From positions 620,001 to 684,000 of the forward strand of contig NZ_CP179930.1 in NCBI RefSeq assembly GCF_047495495.1: 64,000 bases of DNA, in the 5' to 3' direction. The notes below the pieces were generated by a model. That model ran no database searches and was not told where the DNA came from. It saw nothing but the letters and a program-made list of their open reading frames with translations. Of the stretch, positions 1 to 9,503 are shown piece by piece. A program made the position numbers and the translations under genes. The DNA is from Zymobacter sp047495495. Lineage in GTDB: Bacteria; Pseudomonadota; Gammaproteobacteria; Pseudomonadales; Halomonadaceae. Each line of letters opens with the position of its first letter. Positions within the stretch are counted from its first letter, which is position 1.

Positions 1-471
1 GCCAAGCCAGAAGCCATAGGCCCAAGGCATGATGCAGTTGTGAAGTAATAACAGAGAGTGGATATATTTATTTCATCATGAATATTCAAGAATGATGAAT
101 ATAATAAGCACGATATGATAATGGCGCGTTACTGCATCATGAGGATAGATCTTTAACGGGGTTTTTAATATCAATACGTTTGATGAAATGGTCTGTGTTG
201 TCAATCTATGTTGATGTTTTTCATTAAGATATGTTCAGCGTTGATGGGCGCATCAATGTGCCGAATATCATTATGATGAATACAAGAACAATCGGTTATC
301 ATCGCTAGTGAATTTTTAGGGAGAAGTAGACTTCAATGCGGCGATATTCACGGTATTAACGGCTGCCCTCTCATTATAAGTCAGCGGCGTTTAGCGGTTC
401 TCAGTCTCAGATGAGCGGAAGCGCCGCTAGACCCGTGCGAGGGCAGGGGGTACCCCTGTCCTTTGCTGGCT
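1..471. other. Non-coding, AT-rich 5' edge of window
   Basis: I see no convincing gene here. The first 340 bases are clearly richer in A and T than the flanking coding DNA and have stops in all frames. Near 383-431 imperfect arms (AGCGGCG and CGCCGCT) could form a hairpin just beyond the 3' end of the minus-strand gene rarA. There is no clear run of T, so I do not call a terminator. Confidence 0.5.
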
Positions 472-1815
472 TCAGGAAGAATGCGGTGTCTGATCGCGTC
501 CTTTCCGCCACTGGATGATTTCCTTGAAACGTTTCTCTGCGCCGTATTCCGTTGGTTCATACAGCACGTCTTTCGGCACGCCTTCCGGCCAGCAGTCATG
601 ATCGTCACCCGCGGGATAGCCATAGGGTTCATCATGTGCGTAGCGATAGCCGGTGCCGTTGCCGAGCGAGGCCATCAGCTCCGTCGGGGCATTGCGCAGA
701 TACAGTGGCACTTCCAGATTGGGGTACTGCTCTGCCATGGCCTGCGCTTTCTTCCACGCTTTATAGACGGCATTACTTTTGGGGGCCACCGCCAGGTAGA
801 TAGCGGCCTGTGCGATAGAACGCTGGCCTTCGTGGTCGCCCAGCCGCAGGTAGGAGTCCCAACACGACATGACCAGTGGCAGAGCGCGAGGGTCGGTGTT
901 GCCTACATCCTCGGTCGCGATGGCGGCCAGACGCCGGATGACATCAAGGGGATCGCCGCCGCCGCGGATATAGCGTGCGATATACAGTAGGGCTGCATCG
1001 GGGCGCGATGAACGAATGGATTTATGGATAGCCGATAGCAGGTCGTAATAGGCGTCGCCATTCTTGTCGAAGGCGGTAGACTGATGGCCGATCAGCTCCT
1101 GCAGGGTGCTTTCATCCAAGCGCTCGTGATCGCCTTCCTGCACGGTAAAGTCGGTGGCGGTTTCCAGCAGTCCCAGCGCGCGGCGGGCATCGCCCTGAGC
1201 GGCACGGGCCAGCGTACCGAGAATATCGTCGGTCACGGCCAGCTTGCGTTTGCCCAGACCGCGCTCGGGGTCCTCCAGTGCGCGGTGCAACACGCCGACC
1301 AGATCCTCTTCGGTCAACTGCTTCAGCACATAGACGCGTGCGCGCGACAGCAGCGCCGAGTTGACTTCGAACGAGGGGTTTTCCGTCGTGGCACCGATCA
1401 GCACCAGTGTGCCGGATTCAACGTGCGGCAGCAGGGCGTCCTGCTGGGATTTGTTGAGGCGATGGATCTCGTCAAGGAACAGCAGTGTCTGGCGGCCCTG
1501 GCTTTGCTGCACTTGGGCGCGTTCAACGACGTCGCGTATGTCCTTGACCCCGGCCATGACCGCCGACAGCCGCTCCAGATGAGCGTTGGAGGCTTCGGCC
1601 AGCAGCTCGGCCAGTGTTGTCTTGCCTACGCCGGGCGGTCCCCATAGGATCATTGAGCGAATCACGCCAGATTCGACCATGCGGCGCAGTGGCTGGCCCG
1701 GGCCGATCAGGGCATCCTGACCGGCGTATTCGTCCAGCGTACGCGGGCGCATGCGCCAGGCCAGCGGCGCCTGTTCATTGGCCATGCGCGTCTGTTCGGC
1801 AGCGAAAAGATCCAT
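472..1815 (-). CDS. rarA: Replication-associated recombination protein A (AAA+ ATPase)
   Basis: This 447-residue protein is the full length of the RarA/MgsA/WRNIP1 family, clamp-loader-like AAA+ ATPases that act at stalled replication forks. A Walker A motif GPPGVGKTT lies at residues 59-67 and Walker B LLFLDEIH at 111-118. A sensor-like GATTENPSF follows, and the C-terminal half has the tetramerisation-type sequence with SCWDSYLRLGDHEG and YPNLEVPLYLRNAPT. The ATG start is preceded on the minus strand by GGAAAGG. In many gammaproteobacteria rarA sits between lolA and serS. Here no gene follows within the 471 bases to the window edge, and murI is divergent. Confidence 0.95.
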   Translation of the reverse strand: MDLFAAEQTRMANEQAPLAWRMRPRTLDEYAGQDALIGPGQPLRRMVESGVIRSMILWGPPGVGKTTLAELLAEASNAHLERLSAVMAGVKDIRDVVERAQVQQSQGRQTLLFLDEIHRLNKSQQDALLPHVESGTLVLIGATTENPSFEVNSALLSRARVYVLKQLTEEDLVGVLHRALEDPERGLGKRKLAVTDDILGTLARAAQGDARRALGLLETATDFTVQEGDHERLDESTLQELIGHQSTAFDKNGDAYYDLLSAIHKSIRSSRPDAALLYIARYIRGGGDPLDVIRRLAAIATEDVGNTDPRALPLVMSCWDSYLRLGDHEGQRSIAQAAIYLAVAPKSNAVYKAWKKAQAMAEQYPNLEVPLYLRNAPTELMASLGNGTGYRYAHDEPYGYPAGDDHDCWPEGVPKDVLYEPTEYGAEKRFKEIIQWRKGRDQTPHSS

Positions 1816-2031
1816 TGCCTTTCCTATCCTTGTAGAGTTCTACGGGAATATGATGTCTCCCGCGTAGGGCTCATTATGGTGGCATGTGCGGCAGCGAACG
1901 TCACCTCTGGCATCGCGAGCCTTCTTGCGGTCGGGGCTGCGCCATTCGTCTGTATAATGGACAGTCTAACCGTGTATGAACAGAACGCACCCTGCGGTGC
2001 ATACGTCACTTCTACCCTTGGCAATGTCATC

Positions 2032-2865
2032 ATGACGGCTCCTATTCTCGTATTCGATTCAGGCGTTGGCGGCCTTTCCGTGCTGGCGCATGTCCGCGCC
2101 CAGCTTCCGGCGCATCCTTTCGTCTTTGCATGCGACAACGCTGCGCTACCGTACGGCACTAAGCCCATCGACTGGCTGCGTGAGCGCATCGTTAGCGTCT
2201 GTCAGGCCGCGGTGCATGAAACGGGAGCCTGTGCGCTGGTCGTTGCCTGCAATACTGCCAGTACCGTGGCGCTTGATGATCTGCGGCTGGCGCTGGATAT
2301 CCCCGTGATCGGTACGGTACCAGCGGTCAAACCCGCCGCTGAACAGTCGCAGAGCGGCGTGATCGGCGTGCTGGCCACGACCACGACCATCAACGGTGCC
2401 TACCTTCAACGCCTCATCCAGCAGTTTGCTGCACAGTGTGATGTGGTCAATATCGCGGCCGATGCACTGGTCGGGCAGGCCGAGCGCAAGCTGCGTGGCG
2501 AGGTGCTCGACGATGCCGTGCTGGAAGCCATGCTGGCACCGCTGTGGGCGCATCCGAAGCTGGATACGGTGGTGCTGGGCTGTACCCACTTCCCCTTGGT
2601 GAAGGAGGAGTGCGAGCGGATTGCACGGGCGCACGGCCGCGAGGCCATTCGTTGGCTGGATTCTGGTGCCGCTATTGCTCGCCGTACGGCTGACGTACTG
2701 AGTGACAGGACGACTGTGGCTGGTGATGTGGTCGTGAGCGATGCTTCAAGCGGGAACTACAGTTTGGCCACGGCGCCTGAACGCCCGGGGCTGGAACAGG
2801 CTCTGGCGGGAATGGGGGTGCCTCCTGCACGCCGTTTGATGGTCGAGATGGTCGCAAACGCGTAG
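2032..2865 (+). CDS. murI: Glutamate racemase
   Basis: Glutamate racemase makes D-glutamate for peptidoglycan. The start MTAPILVFDSGVGGLSVL at 2032 gives 277 residues, typical of the family. The reading frame is open further upstream (to 1876), but that extension has no family similarity. The two catalytic cysteines are in the expected contexts, VACNTAST (Cys73) and GCTHFPL (Cys184), and the DSGVGG loop is at residues 9-14. It is cofactor-independent and cytoplasmic. trmA starts 89 bases downstream on the same strand. Confidence 0.94.
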   Translation: MTAPILVFDSGVGGLSVLAHVRAQLPAHPFVFACDNAALPYGTKPIDWLRERIVSVCQAAVHETGACALVVACNTASTVALDDLRLALDIPVIGTVPAVKPAAEQSQSGVIGVLATTTTINGAYLQRLIQQFAAQCDVVNIAADALVGQAERKLRGEVLDDAVLEAMLAPLWAHPKLDTVVLGCTHFPLVKEECERIARAHGREAIRWLDSGAAIARRTADVLSDRTTVAGDVVVSDASSGNYSLATAPERPGLEQALAGMGVPPARRLMVEMVANA

Positions 2866-2954
2866 AATATGCCGCCAATCGTATGGTGCCCGGCGCACCG
2901 TCTGGCCCACGCCGCCTCGGCGCGGCCTCGGATCCGTTCTTCTGAGAGGTTGTC

Positions 2955-4067
2955 TTGAGCGTACCCAACGTTGACCCTGCGGCCTATCCAGCCTTGCTGG
3001 AAGCCAAGCGTGATCGCATCGAAACGCAGTTTGCCCGCTTCGATCCCCCGGCGCTGGAAGTGCTGGCGTCACCGCCGACTCACTATCGCCAGCGCGTTGA
3101 ATTTCGTCTGTGGCATGAAGGCGATGACCTTTTCTATGCCATGTTCGAACCCGACCCCGATCTGCCCGGCAAGCAGCGCCCCGTTCGCGTCGATACGTTT
3201 CCCGTGGCCAACGCGCGCATCAACGCGCTGATGGAGCCTCTGCGTCAGGCTATCCGCGCCAGCGATGTGCTGAGACGCAAGATCTTCCAGATCGAGTTTC
3301 TGTCCACTCAGGGCGGCGAAACGCTGGTGAGCATGATCTACCATCGCCAGTTGGACGAGGCGTGGGAAGCTGAAGCGCGTGCGCTTCAGCAGCAGTTCGA
3401 TATCAAGATTATTGGGCGTGCACGCAAGCAGCGTATCGTGCTGGTCGACGATTTCGTGACCGAACATCTGGACGTGGAAGGTAAGACGTTCCACTACCAG
3501 CAGGTCGAAAACAGCTTCACCCAGCCCAACGCTGTCATCGCCGCTAAGATGCTGACATGGGCGCGTCAGGCAACGCGTCCGCGTGCTGGTGAACATCCGC
3601 GTGATCTGGTCGAGCTGTACTGCGGCAACGGCAATTTCACCGTGGCGCTGGCCGAAAACTTCCGCCGTGTACTGGGGACTGAAATCTCCCGTACGTCAGT
3701 GGCGTCTGCACAGGTCAACATTGAGGCCAATGCCCTCGATAATGTCGTCGTGGCGCGCATGTCCAGCGAAGACTTCTCACAGGCGCTGAGCGGTGAGCGC
3801 GTAGGGCGCCGTGCCCAGGCCCTAGCACTCGATACCTATGATTTTTCGACGGTGCTAGTCGATCCGCCTCGCGCCGGTCTGGATGAAGGCAGTTGCGCTG
3901 AGATCGCCAAGTACGAGCGCATCGTCTATATCTCATGCAATCCAGATACGCTGGAAATCAACCTCGAACAGCTGACCAAAACGCACCGCATCACGCGGCT
4001 GGCGCTGTTCGATCAGTTCCCCTATACCCATCACTGTGAATGTGGGGTATTGCTGGAACGTCGTTGA
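2955..4067 (+). CDS. trmA: tRNA (uracil-5-)-methyltransferase TrmA
   Basis: This SAM-dependent enzyme makes m5U54 in the T loop of tRNA. The 370-residue product starts with TTG (SVPNVDPAAYPALLEAKRD), preceded by GAGAGGT. The SAM-binding motif LYCGNGNF is at 221-228, DPPRAGLD at 303-310 and the catalytic cysteine in YISCNPDTL at 328. The TTG start is supported by the family N-terminus and by the absence of a nearby in-frame ATG. Length and motif spacing match E. coli TrmA. Confidence 0.95.
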   Translation: MSVPNVDPAAYPALLEAKRDRIETQFARFDPPALEVLASPPTHYRQRVEFRLWHEGDDLFYAMFEPDPDLPGKQRPVRVDTFPVANARINALMEPLRQAIRASDVLRRKIFQIEFLSTQGGETLVSMIYHRQLDEAWEAEARALQQQFDIKIIGRARKQRIVLVDDFVTEHLDVEGKTFHYQQVENSFTQPNAVIAAKMLTWARQATRPRAGEHPRDLVELYCGNGNFTVALAENFRRVLGTEISRTSVASAQVNIEANALDNVVVARMSSEDFSQALSGERVGRRAQALALDTYDFSTVLVDPPRAGLDEGSCAEIAKYERIVYISCNPDTLEINLEQLTKTHRITRLALFDQFPYTHHCECGVLLERR

Positions 4068-4517
4068 ACGTACGGCAACCGGTCGTGATCAGCACGCAGG
4101 GCGACGAGCATCGTGTGAGGTCATTTGCCACACGGTCGCCGCTTTCTGTTGTGGCAGCGGCAGGCTCACTCTGTCCGAGCCGTGTGGCACCAGCGCACGC
4201 GGTTGAGCGATGCGTGAGAGTATGCACCTTGCCGCCGAAGAGCGGCGGCGGGGCGGGGCACTTCCATGAAGAAAGGGGTTGCGGCAGTTGGTCCTGTTGC
4301 CGTAATTCCACACGCCTTCTAGGGTGTGCTTCCGACAATGTTCCTCCGGGGATCCTGTCTGCTGGTGAACGGCTCGCTGTTGCGGGCGCGTCACCGGTGA
4401 GCAGGGTCCCTTTTTCGAGATCCCTTGAACGCGCTTTGCAGCACCTCCCTGCCGGTCTAGCCGACGGGGCAGAGCAGCAGGAAGCGTTCTTTCACCACGA
4501 TCACAAAGGCAACGGCT
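4068..4517 (+). other. Intergenic region upstream of pyrD, no gene seen
   Basis: These 450 bases between trmA and pyrD contain open frames but none with recognisable protein character or a good ribosome site. The region is GC-rich and has several short inverted repeats, for example around GCCGCCGAAGAGCGGCGG near 4230-4250. It may carry the pyrD promoter and leader. Confidence 0.4.
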
Positions 4518-5546
4518 ATGTCGGCAATGTATGGGCTTGCGCGTTCACTTCTGTTCCGGCTCGATCCTGAAACAGCACACACCTTGAGTCTCAAAGGCAT
4601 GCGTCTGGGGCATCAGCTGCACATGATGCGGATGGTCAGCGGTCATCACGTCGAGGACCCCGCTACCGTCATGGGGCTGACCTTTCCCAACCGTGTTGGG
4701 TTGGCTGCAGGGCTCGATAAGAACGGCGACTATCTGGCAGCCCTGGGTGCGCTCGGCTTCGGCTTTATTGAGCTGGGGACCGTTACGCCACGCCCCCAGC
4801 CGGGCAATCCCAAGCCGCGCCTGTTCCGTCTGCCCGAGCATGAAGCGATCATCAATCGCATGGGCTTCAACAACAAAGGGGTTGATCACCTTGTTGAGCA
4901 GCTCAAGCAGCAGCGTGCTGGCTATAAAGGCATCGTCGGCGTCAACATCGGCAAGAATCGCGATACGCCGCTCGAAAAGGCCGTGGACGACTACCTGATC
5001 TGCCTACGTGCCGTTCATCCCTATGCCGATTACATTGCCATTAATATCTCCTCGCCGAACACGCCGGGACTCCGTGACCTGCAAGGTGATTCCAGCCTTG
5101 ATCCGCTGCTGTCGGCGTTGAAGGCTGAAGTCACGCGCCTTGACCGCGAGAACGGACGCCGCGTGCCGATCGCCGTCAAAATTGCACCGGACATGAGCGA
5201 TGAGCAGGTCGATGCGCTGACTGATACGCTGGTACGCCATCAGATCGACGGGGTTATCGCGACCAACACCACGATCGACCGTCAGGCGGTAGAAGGGCAT
5301 CGCCATGCCGGCGAAACCGGTGGTCTGTCGGGCCGTCCGGTCGCTGACGCATCGACGCGCATCGTTTCGCGCATTCATCATCGTGCGCCTACATTGCCGA
5401 TCATTGGCGTGGGCGGTATCCTGTCAGGTCATGACGCACTGGAAAAACAGCGTGCCGGGGCCGTGCTGGTCGAACTCTACTCAGGGTTCATCTATCGTGG
5501 TCCGGGCCTTGTCGGGGCCTGCGCGCGCGCATTGCGGGACGTGTAA
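4518..5546 (+). CDS. pyrD: Dihydroorotate dehydrogenase (quinone), class 2
   Basis: This inner-membrane-associated FMN enzyme oxidises dihydroorotate to orotate with quinone in pyrimidine synthesis. The protein has 342 residues with the class 2 N-terminal helix (MYGLARSLLFRLDPETAHTLSLKGM). Family motifs are PNRVGLAAGLDKNGD, ELGTVTPRPQPGNPKPRLFR, RMGFNNKG, the active-site serine region INISSPNTPGLR, and the C-terminal FMN phosphate loop IIGVGGI. AAAGG precedes the ATG by 8 bases. A hairpin terminator follows. Confidence 0.96.
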   Translation: MSAMYGLARSLLFRLDPETAHTLSLKGMRLGHQLHMMRMVSGHHVEDPATVMGLTFPNRVGLAAGLDKNGDYLAALGALGFGFIELGTVTPRPQPGNPKPRLFRLPEHEAIINRMGFNNKGVDHLVEQLKQQRAGYKGIVGVNIGKNRDTPLEKAVDDYLICLRAVHPYADYIAINISSPNTPGLRDLQGDSSLDPLLSALKAEVTRLDRENGRRVPIAVKIAPDMSDEQVDALTDTLVRHQIDGVIATNTTIDRQAVEGHRHAGETGGLSGRPVADASTRIVSRIHHRAPTLPIIGVGGILSGHDALEKQRAGAVLVELYSGFIYRGPGLVGACARALRDV

Positions 5547-5580
5547 GTTCCAACGCCCTCCCTCCAGTCCTTTTGTTTGC

Positions 5581-5609
5581 GACCCGGCAGCCCTAATGGC
5601 TGCCGGGTC
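5581..5609 (+). terminator. Hairpin terminator between pyrD and rlmL
   Basis: A 12-bp perfect stem (GACCCGGCAGCC and its complement) with a 5-nt loop lies 34 bases after the pyrD stop codon. T-rich DNA (CTCATTTTTC) follows a few bases later. The stem is strong, but the T run is slightly offset. Confidence 0.7.
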
Positions 5610-5660
5610 TGTCCTCATTTTTCAGGAATCCTGTGATCCTTCCGGATCGACGCTTCTGCC

Positions 5661-7868
5661 ATGACTACACCTGAACTGGCTTCCGTGCCTACGGATACTT
5701 ATGCCTTCCTGGCAACGTGCCCACGTGGCATCGAATCTCTGGTCGCCGACGAACTGGCGACGCTGGATGCCGAGATCGAGCGCACCACCGTAGCGGGGGT
5801 CATCGGGCGCGCTACTCTGCAGACGCTCTATCAGATGTGCCTTTGGTCACGTCTGGCCAACCGCATCATCCTGACACTGGCGCGTGTCGAAGACGTCGAC
5901 AGTGCCGCCGACCTGCTGAAGGCGGTCAGTGATGTCAGCTGGGAAACGCTGATGCCGGACAATGCCACGCTGCGTGTCGACTTCCACGGCCGCTCCGAAG
6001 GCATTCGCCACACCCAGTTTGGCGCTCAGACCGTCAAAGACGGTGTTGTCGATCGCTTTCAGGCACAGGGGCTGCTACGTCCCAACGTTGACCCGCATCG
6101 CCCGGATACGCGCATCTATGCCCATCTGCACCGCAACGTGCTGACACTGGGGATTGATCTGTCCGGCGACAGCCTGCACATGCGTGGCTATCGTCTGGAA
6201 GGCGGTAAGGCACCGTTGAAGGAGAACCTAGCGGCAGCACTGCTGGTCCGTGCCGGCTGGCCTGAGCGTGCCCGTAAGGGTGAGGTGCTGGTCGATCCGA
6301 TGTGTGGGGCGGGTACGCTACTGATCGAAGGCGCGCTGATGGCGTGCGATATCGCACCGAACTTGGGGCGCCCGCGCTGGGGCTTCCAAGGCTGGCAGGA
6401 ACACGACCCCGAACTGTGGAAGCAGGTCGAGCGTGAAGCCCGTTGGCGTGCCGAAGCGGGCAAGCGCCGCTGCCGTGCTGCCTTCATTGGGCAGGATGTT
6501 GATGGCTATGTCATTCTGGCCTCTGCATCCAATGCTCGTCGTGCGGGGGTCGATCAGCTGATGACCCTGACACGCGGCGATGCCACGCGCCTGACAGCGC
6601 TGGCCCCCAATGAAACCGGCTTGGTCATCACCAACCCGCCCTACGGCGAGCGTATTGGTGACATGCCGGCACTGGTGCCGCTGTACAGCGAGCTGGGTGC
6701 TCGCCTGCGCCAGCACTATCCGGGCTGGAGCGTGGCGCTGTTCACTGGCAACCCCGAGCTGGGCTACCGTTTGGGCATGAAGGCGCACAAGCAGTATTCG
6801 TTCTTCAACGGTGCGCTGGCGTGCAAGCTGTTCCTGTTTGAGATCCGTACGACAGAAGAGCGTCAGGCCGTTGCAGAAGCGCATGGCAATCTCACCCCAG
6901 AAGGGGAAGTGATGGAAGCGCCTTCGCTGTCGGAAGGGGCCCAGATGTTTGCCAACCGCCTGCGCAAGAACATCAAGCGGCTGGCCAAGTGGCGCAAGCG
7001 CAGCGGTGTGCAGTGCTACCGTCTGTACGATGCCGACATGCCGGAATATGCACTGGCGATCGACATCTACGGCAGCCGTGTTCACGTTCAAGAATACGTG
7101 GCACCGAAAGGCATTGACCCGCGCCAGGCCGAGCGCCGCCTGATGGAAGCGTTGACGGTACTGCCGCAGGTACTGGACGTGGCCAGCGACCACATCTACC
7201 TCAAGCGTCGCCAGCGTCAGGCAGGCAAGGCGCAGTACACGCGCCAGAGCAACAGCCAAGAGCGCCTCGTCGTCGAAGAGGGTAAAGCGAAGCTGTGGGT
7301 GAACCTGCGTGACTACCTTGATACCGGTCTGTTCCTCGATCACCGTCCGGTGCGTCTGATGCTGGGCGAGATGGCGAGCGGCAAGCGCGTACTCAACCTG
7401 TTCTGCTACACCGCTACGGCAACGGTCCATATGGCACTGGGCGGTGCCCGCGAAAGTATTAGCGTCGACATGTCCAATACCTATCTGGACTGGGGACGTG
7501 ACAACTTCGAGCTGAACCGCATCGACCTGCGTCGCCACCGCCTTGAGCGTGAAGACTGCCTGAAGTGGCTGGCAGAAGACCGCAGCCAGTTCGACCTGAT
7601 CTTCCTTGATCCGCCGACGTTCTCCAACTCGAAGAAGATGGAGGCCACGTTCGACGTACAGCGCGATCAGATCCCGCTGATCAACAGCGCCATGGCTCGT
7701 CTGGCGAAGAACGGTACGCTGGTGTTCTCCAACAACCAACGCCGCTTCAAGTTGGAGCCTTCGTTGGCAGAATACTATGACGTGGAAGACATTACCTCGC
7801 GTACGCTGGACCCCGATTTCCAGCGCCGTCCGGATATCCACAAGGTGTTCGTGATTCGTCACCGCTAA
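5661..7868 (+). CDS. rlmL: Bifunctional 23S rRNA methyltransferase RlmKL
   Basis: This fusion methylates 23S rRNA at two sites: m2G2445 (RlmL, N-terminal part) and m7G2069 (RlmK, C-terminal part). The 735-residue length is normal for the fused enzyme. The N-terminal THUMP region spans about 40-170, and a first Rossmann methyltransferase has VDPMCGAGTLLIEGA and the catalytic NPPYGER at about 325-331. A second methyltransferase has VLNLFCYTATATVH and DPPTFSNSK near 650-658. In Pseudomonas rmf normally lies between pyrD and this gene, but here the gap is only 114 bases. Confidence 0.96.
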   Translation: MTTPELASVPTDTYAFLATCPRGIESLVADELATLDAEIERTTVAGVIGRATLQTLYQMCLWSRLANRIILTLARVEDVDSAADLLKAVSDVSWETLMPDNATLRVDFHGRSEGIRHTQFGAQTVKDGVVDRFQAQGLLRPNVDPHRPDTRIYAHLHRNVLTLGIDLSGDSLHMRGYRLEGGKAPLKENLAAALLVRAGWPERARKGEVLVDPMCGAGTLLIEGALMACDIAPNLGRPRWGFQGWQEHDPELWKQVEREARWRAEAGKRRCRAAFIGQDVDGYVILASASNARRAGVDQLMTLTRGDATRLTALAPNETGLVITNPPYGERIGDMPALVPLYSELGARLRQHYPGWSVALFTGNPELGYRLGMKAHKQYSFFNGALACKLFLFEIRTTEERQAVAEAHGNLTPEGEVMEAPSLSEGAQMFANRLRKNIKRLAKWRKRSGVQCYRLYDADMPEYALAIDIYGSRVHVQEYVAPKGIDPRQAERRLMEALTVLPQVLDVASDHIYLKRRQRQAGKAQYTRQSNSQERLVVEEGKAKLWVNLRDYLDTGLFLDHRPVRLMLGEMASGKRVLNLFCYTATATVHMALGGARESISVDMSNTYLDWGRDNFELNRIDLRRHRLEREDCLKWLAEDRSQFDLIFLDPPTFSNSKKMEATFDVQRDQIPLINSAMARLAKNGTLVFSNNQRRFKLEPSLAEYYDVEDITSRTLDPDFQRRPDIHKVFVIRHR

Positions 7869-7874
7869 ACGTTG

Positions 7875-7907
7875 CGCCGTGTCAGGTAACTGGCACGGCG
7901 TTTCTTC
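7875..7907 (+). terminator. Terminator after rlmL
   Basis: An 11-bp stem (CGCCGTGTCAG paired with CTGGCACGGCG, one G-U pair) with a GTAA loop begins just after the rlmL stop and is followed by TTTCTTC. Confidence 0.75.
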
Positions 7908-8059
7908 ATGTGTAAGCGATCATTAAGCGTCCATCAGCGAGGATATGTGCCATCCAGAATCAAGAGGTTGCTACTGCGAGTCATTGCGTATCATTTGCAT
8001 CTAATGTGGCGGACAGCATAGAGTAGCGACCTTGGTATGACTGTAATGGAGTAGGAATA

Positions 8060-8878
8060 ATGAGGGCAGCCCAGCTATCGCATCGTCACCGCCGGTGGTC
8101 CACTCGCGCTTGGCGATATCTGTGCTACATGCTGGGTGCAGGGATAATGAGCGTATCGCCGTGGGTACACGCCGACGGCACGCTGACTTATTTCATCAAG
8201 GCGCATCAGGCGGAAGAGTCCGATGTAAAAATCAAGATCGTGACCTTCCACAGTGTCGAGCCTGACCCGCGTCGCAATGACACCAACGTTAGTGCCGACG
8301 ATCATCGCGAAGTGCGCGTCGACATCGAATACCCGATGGTGATGGGCATGGCGAACCGTGCCATGTCACGACGGATCAACAGTGTGGTACACGACTGGCT
8401 GTTTAGCGGTTACGAACGCAAGGCATTAGGGTCCGCCGACATCGACGTGCTGGTCGATGCCGTTGTCGAAGGGCAGGTACTCAGTATTATTGCCGACAAG
8501 GAACGCCTGTCTCACGCTGAAATGATCCCGGAAACGGGTCTTGAAACCCGCCACTATGATCTTGGCAACGGCCACCAGATCACTTTCCGAGAGTTGTTCA
8601 CCGACGATTATCACCCCCGCCTGAAGCAGCTGCTGACTCGTGGTACTCATGGTTCACGCCAGCAGCAGATGGAAATGACCGTTGCCAACATCACCGATAA
8701 CCAAGCGTTCTATGTCGAAAGCGGCATGCTGTTCATCTATATCGGGGAAGCTTCAACGGATTTCAGTCCCGAGTGGGTGCGTATCAAGCTGAGCGACCTC
8801 AAAGGAGTGCTCAATGAACAGCACCCGATGGTGCGCAACGCCTATGTAACGCACCACTGGGTATTGGATGACGAGTAG
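8060..8878 (+). CDS. Secreted DUF3298/RsiV-like protein
   Basis: This 272-residue protein has an arginine-rich N-terminus, a hydrophobic stretch (YLCYMLGAGIMSVSP) and a probable signal peptidase site near WVHADG, so it is probably periplasmic. The C-terminal half (about 170-265) has the DUF3298 pattern seen in RsiV-like proteins: RHYDLGNGHQITFRELFTDDYHPRLKQLL, then NQAFYVESGMLFIYIGE and IKLSDLKGVL. GGAGTAGGAATA precedes the ATG. It appears monocistronic. The fold assignment is moderate, and no specific function is known. Confidence 0.7.
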   Translation: MRAAQLSHRHRRWSTRAWRYLCYMLGAGIMSVSPWVHADGTLTYFIKAHQAEESDVKIKIVTFHSVEPDPRRNDTNVSADDHREVRVDIEYPMVMGMANRAMSRRINSVVHDWLFSGYERKALGSADIDVLVDAVVEGQVLSIIADKERLSHAEMIPETGLETRHYDLGNGHQITFRELFTDDYHPRLKQLLTRGTHGSRQQQMEMTVANITDNQAFYVESGMLFIYIGEASTDFSPEWVRIKLSDLKGVLNEQHPMVRNAYVTHHWVLDDE

Positions 8879-9018
8879 TCGGTGTTATGGCGTTATGCAC
8901 CGCGAGGCCTGTGCTTATCCGAGAAAAAAAAGCATGCATGAGAAGGTAAGGGGAGCAGGCGGAGACGTTTAGCGGCAATCAATAAGTCGATTACGGTAGT
9001 GATAAGCGCCGTGAGAGC

Positions 9019-9489
9019 ATGCTCTGCATGTACCGTGTGCAGTTCCTTGAGACAGGCGCGGGCGCTGCAATGCATATCGCTGCGGTTGAGCTGACGCCTG
9101 CTGCCGTAAGGGCAAGTGCTGCCATTACGCGGACTATGCGAAGTTGCTTTGAGATAGGCGCGGGCACTGCAATGCATATTGCTGCGGTTGAGTTGACGCC
9201 TGCCACCGTAACGGCAAGTGCTGCCATTACGCGCACTATGCGAAGTTGCCTTGGGATAGGTGCGGGTACTGCAATGCATATCGCTGCGGTTGAGTTGACG
9301 CCTGCCACCGTAACGGCAAGTGCGGCCATTACGCGTACAGTGCGAAGTTGCCTTGGGATAGGCGCGGGTACTGCAATGCATATCGCTGCGGTTGAGTTGA
9401 CGCCTGCTGCCACAACGGTAAGTGTTGCGATGGCATGTTCTGTATCTGGCCATGCAAGGGCTGTCTCGCTGGCCTTAATTAGTAATTAG
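9019..9489 (+). CDS. Possible repeat protein of four 34-residue units
   Basis: The reading frame stays open through a 102-bp tandem array and would encode 156 residues, mainly four copies of a 34-residue unit that includes AMHIAAVELTPATVTASAA and ITRTM. Most differences between units 2 and 3 (GGC/GGT, ATT/ATC, GCT/GCG, CGC/CGT) are third-position changes in this frame. A minus-strand frame (8991-9413) shares the same wobble positions, so the coding strand cannot be settled. There is no good ribosome site. I do not recognise the protein and it may not be expressed. Confidence 0.25.
   Translation: MLCMYRVQFLETGAGAAMHIAAVELTPAAVRASAAITRTMRSCFEIGAGTAMHIAAVELTPATVTASAAITRTMRSCLGIGAGTAMHIAAVELTPATVTASAAITRTVRSCLGIGAGTAMHIAAVELTPAATTVSVAMACSVSGHARAVSLALISN
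9041..9448. repeat. 102-bp tandem repeat array, about four units
   Basis: The landmark TGCAATGCAT recurs at 9066, 9168, 9270 and 9372, an exact 102-bp period. Each unit contains an imperfect palindrome in which CGTAACGGCA and TGCCATTACG can pair around AGTGC, as well as the palindrome ATGCAT. The outer parts (before about 9060 and after about 9415) diverge from the consensus. The array lies between the DUF3298-like gene and a MITE copy. Confidence 0.85.
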
Positions 9490-9503
9490 GTATGGGGCAC
9501 TAA

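Noticed and set aside
6318..7862. A 514-codon minus-strand open frame inside rlmL
   Set aside because: It is the antisense shadow of rlmL, whose plus-strand product has full family motifs. The minus frame has no recognisable protein features.
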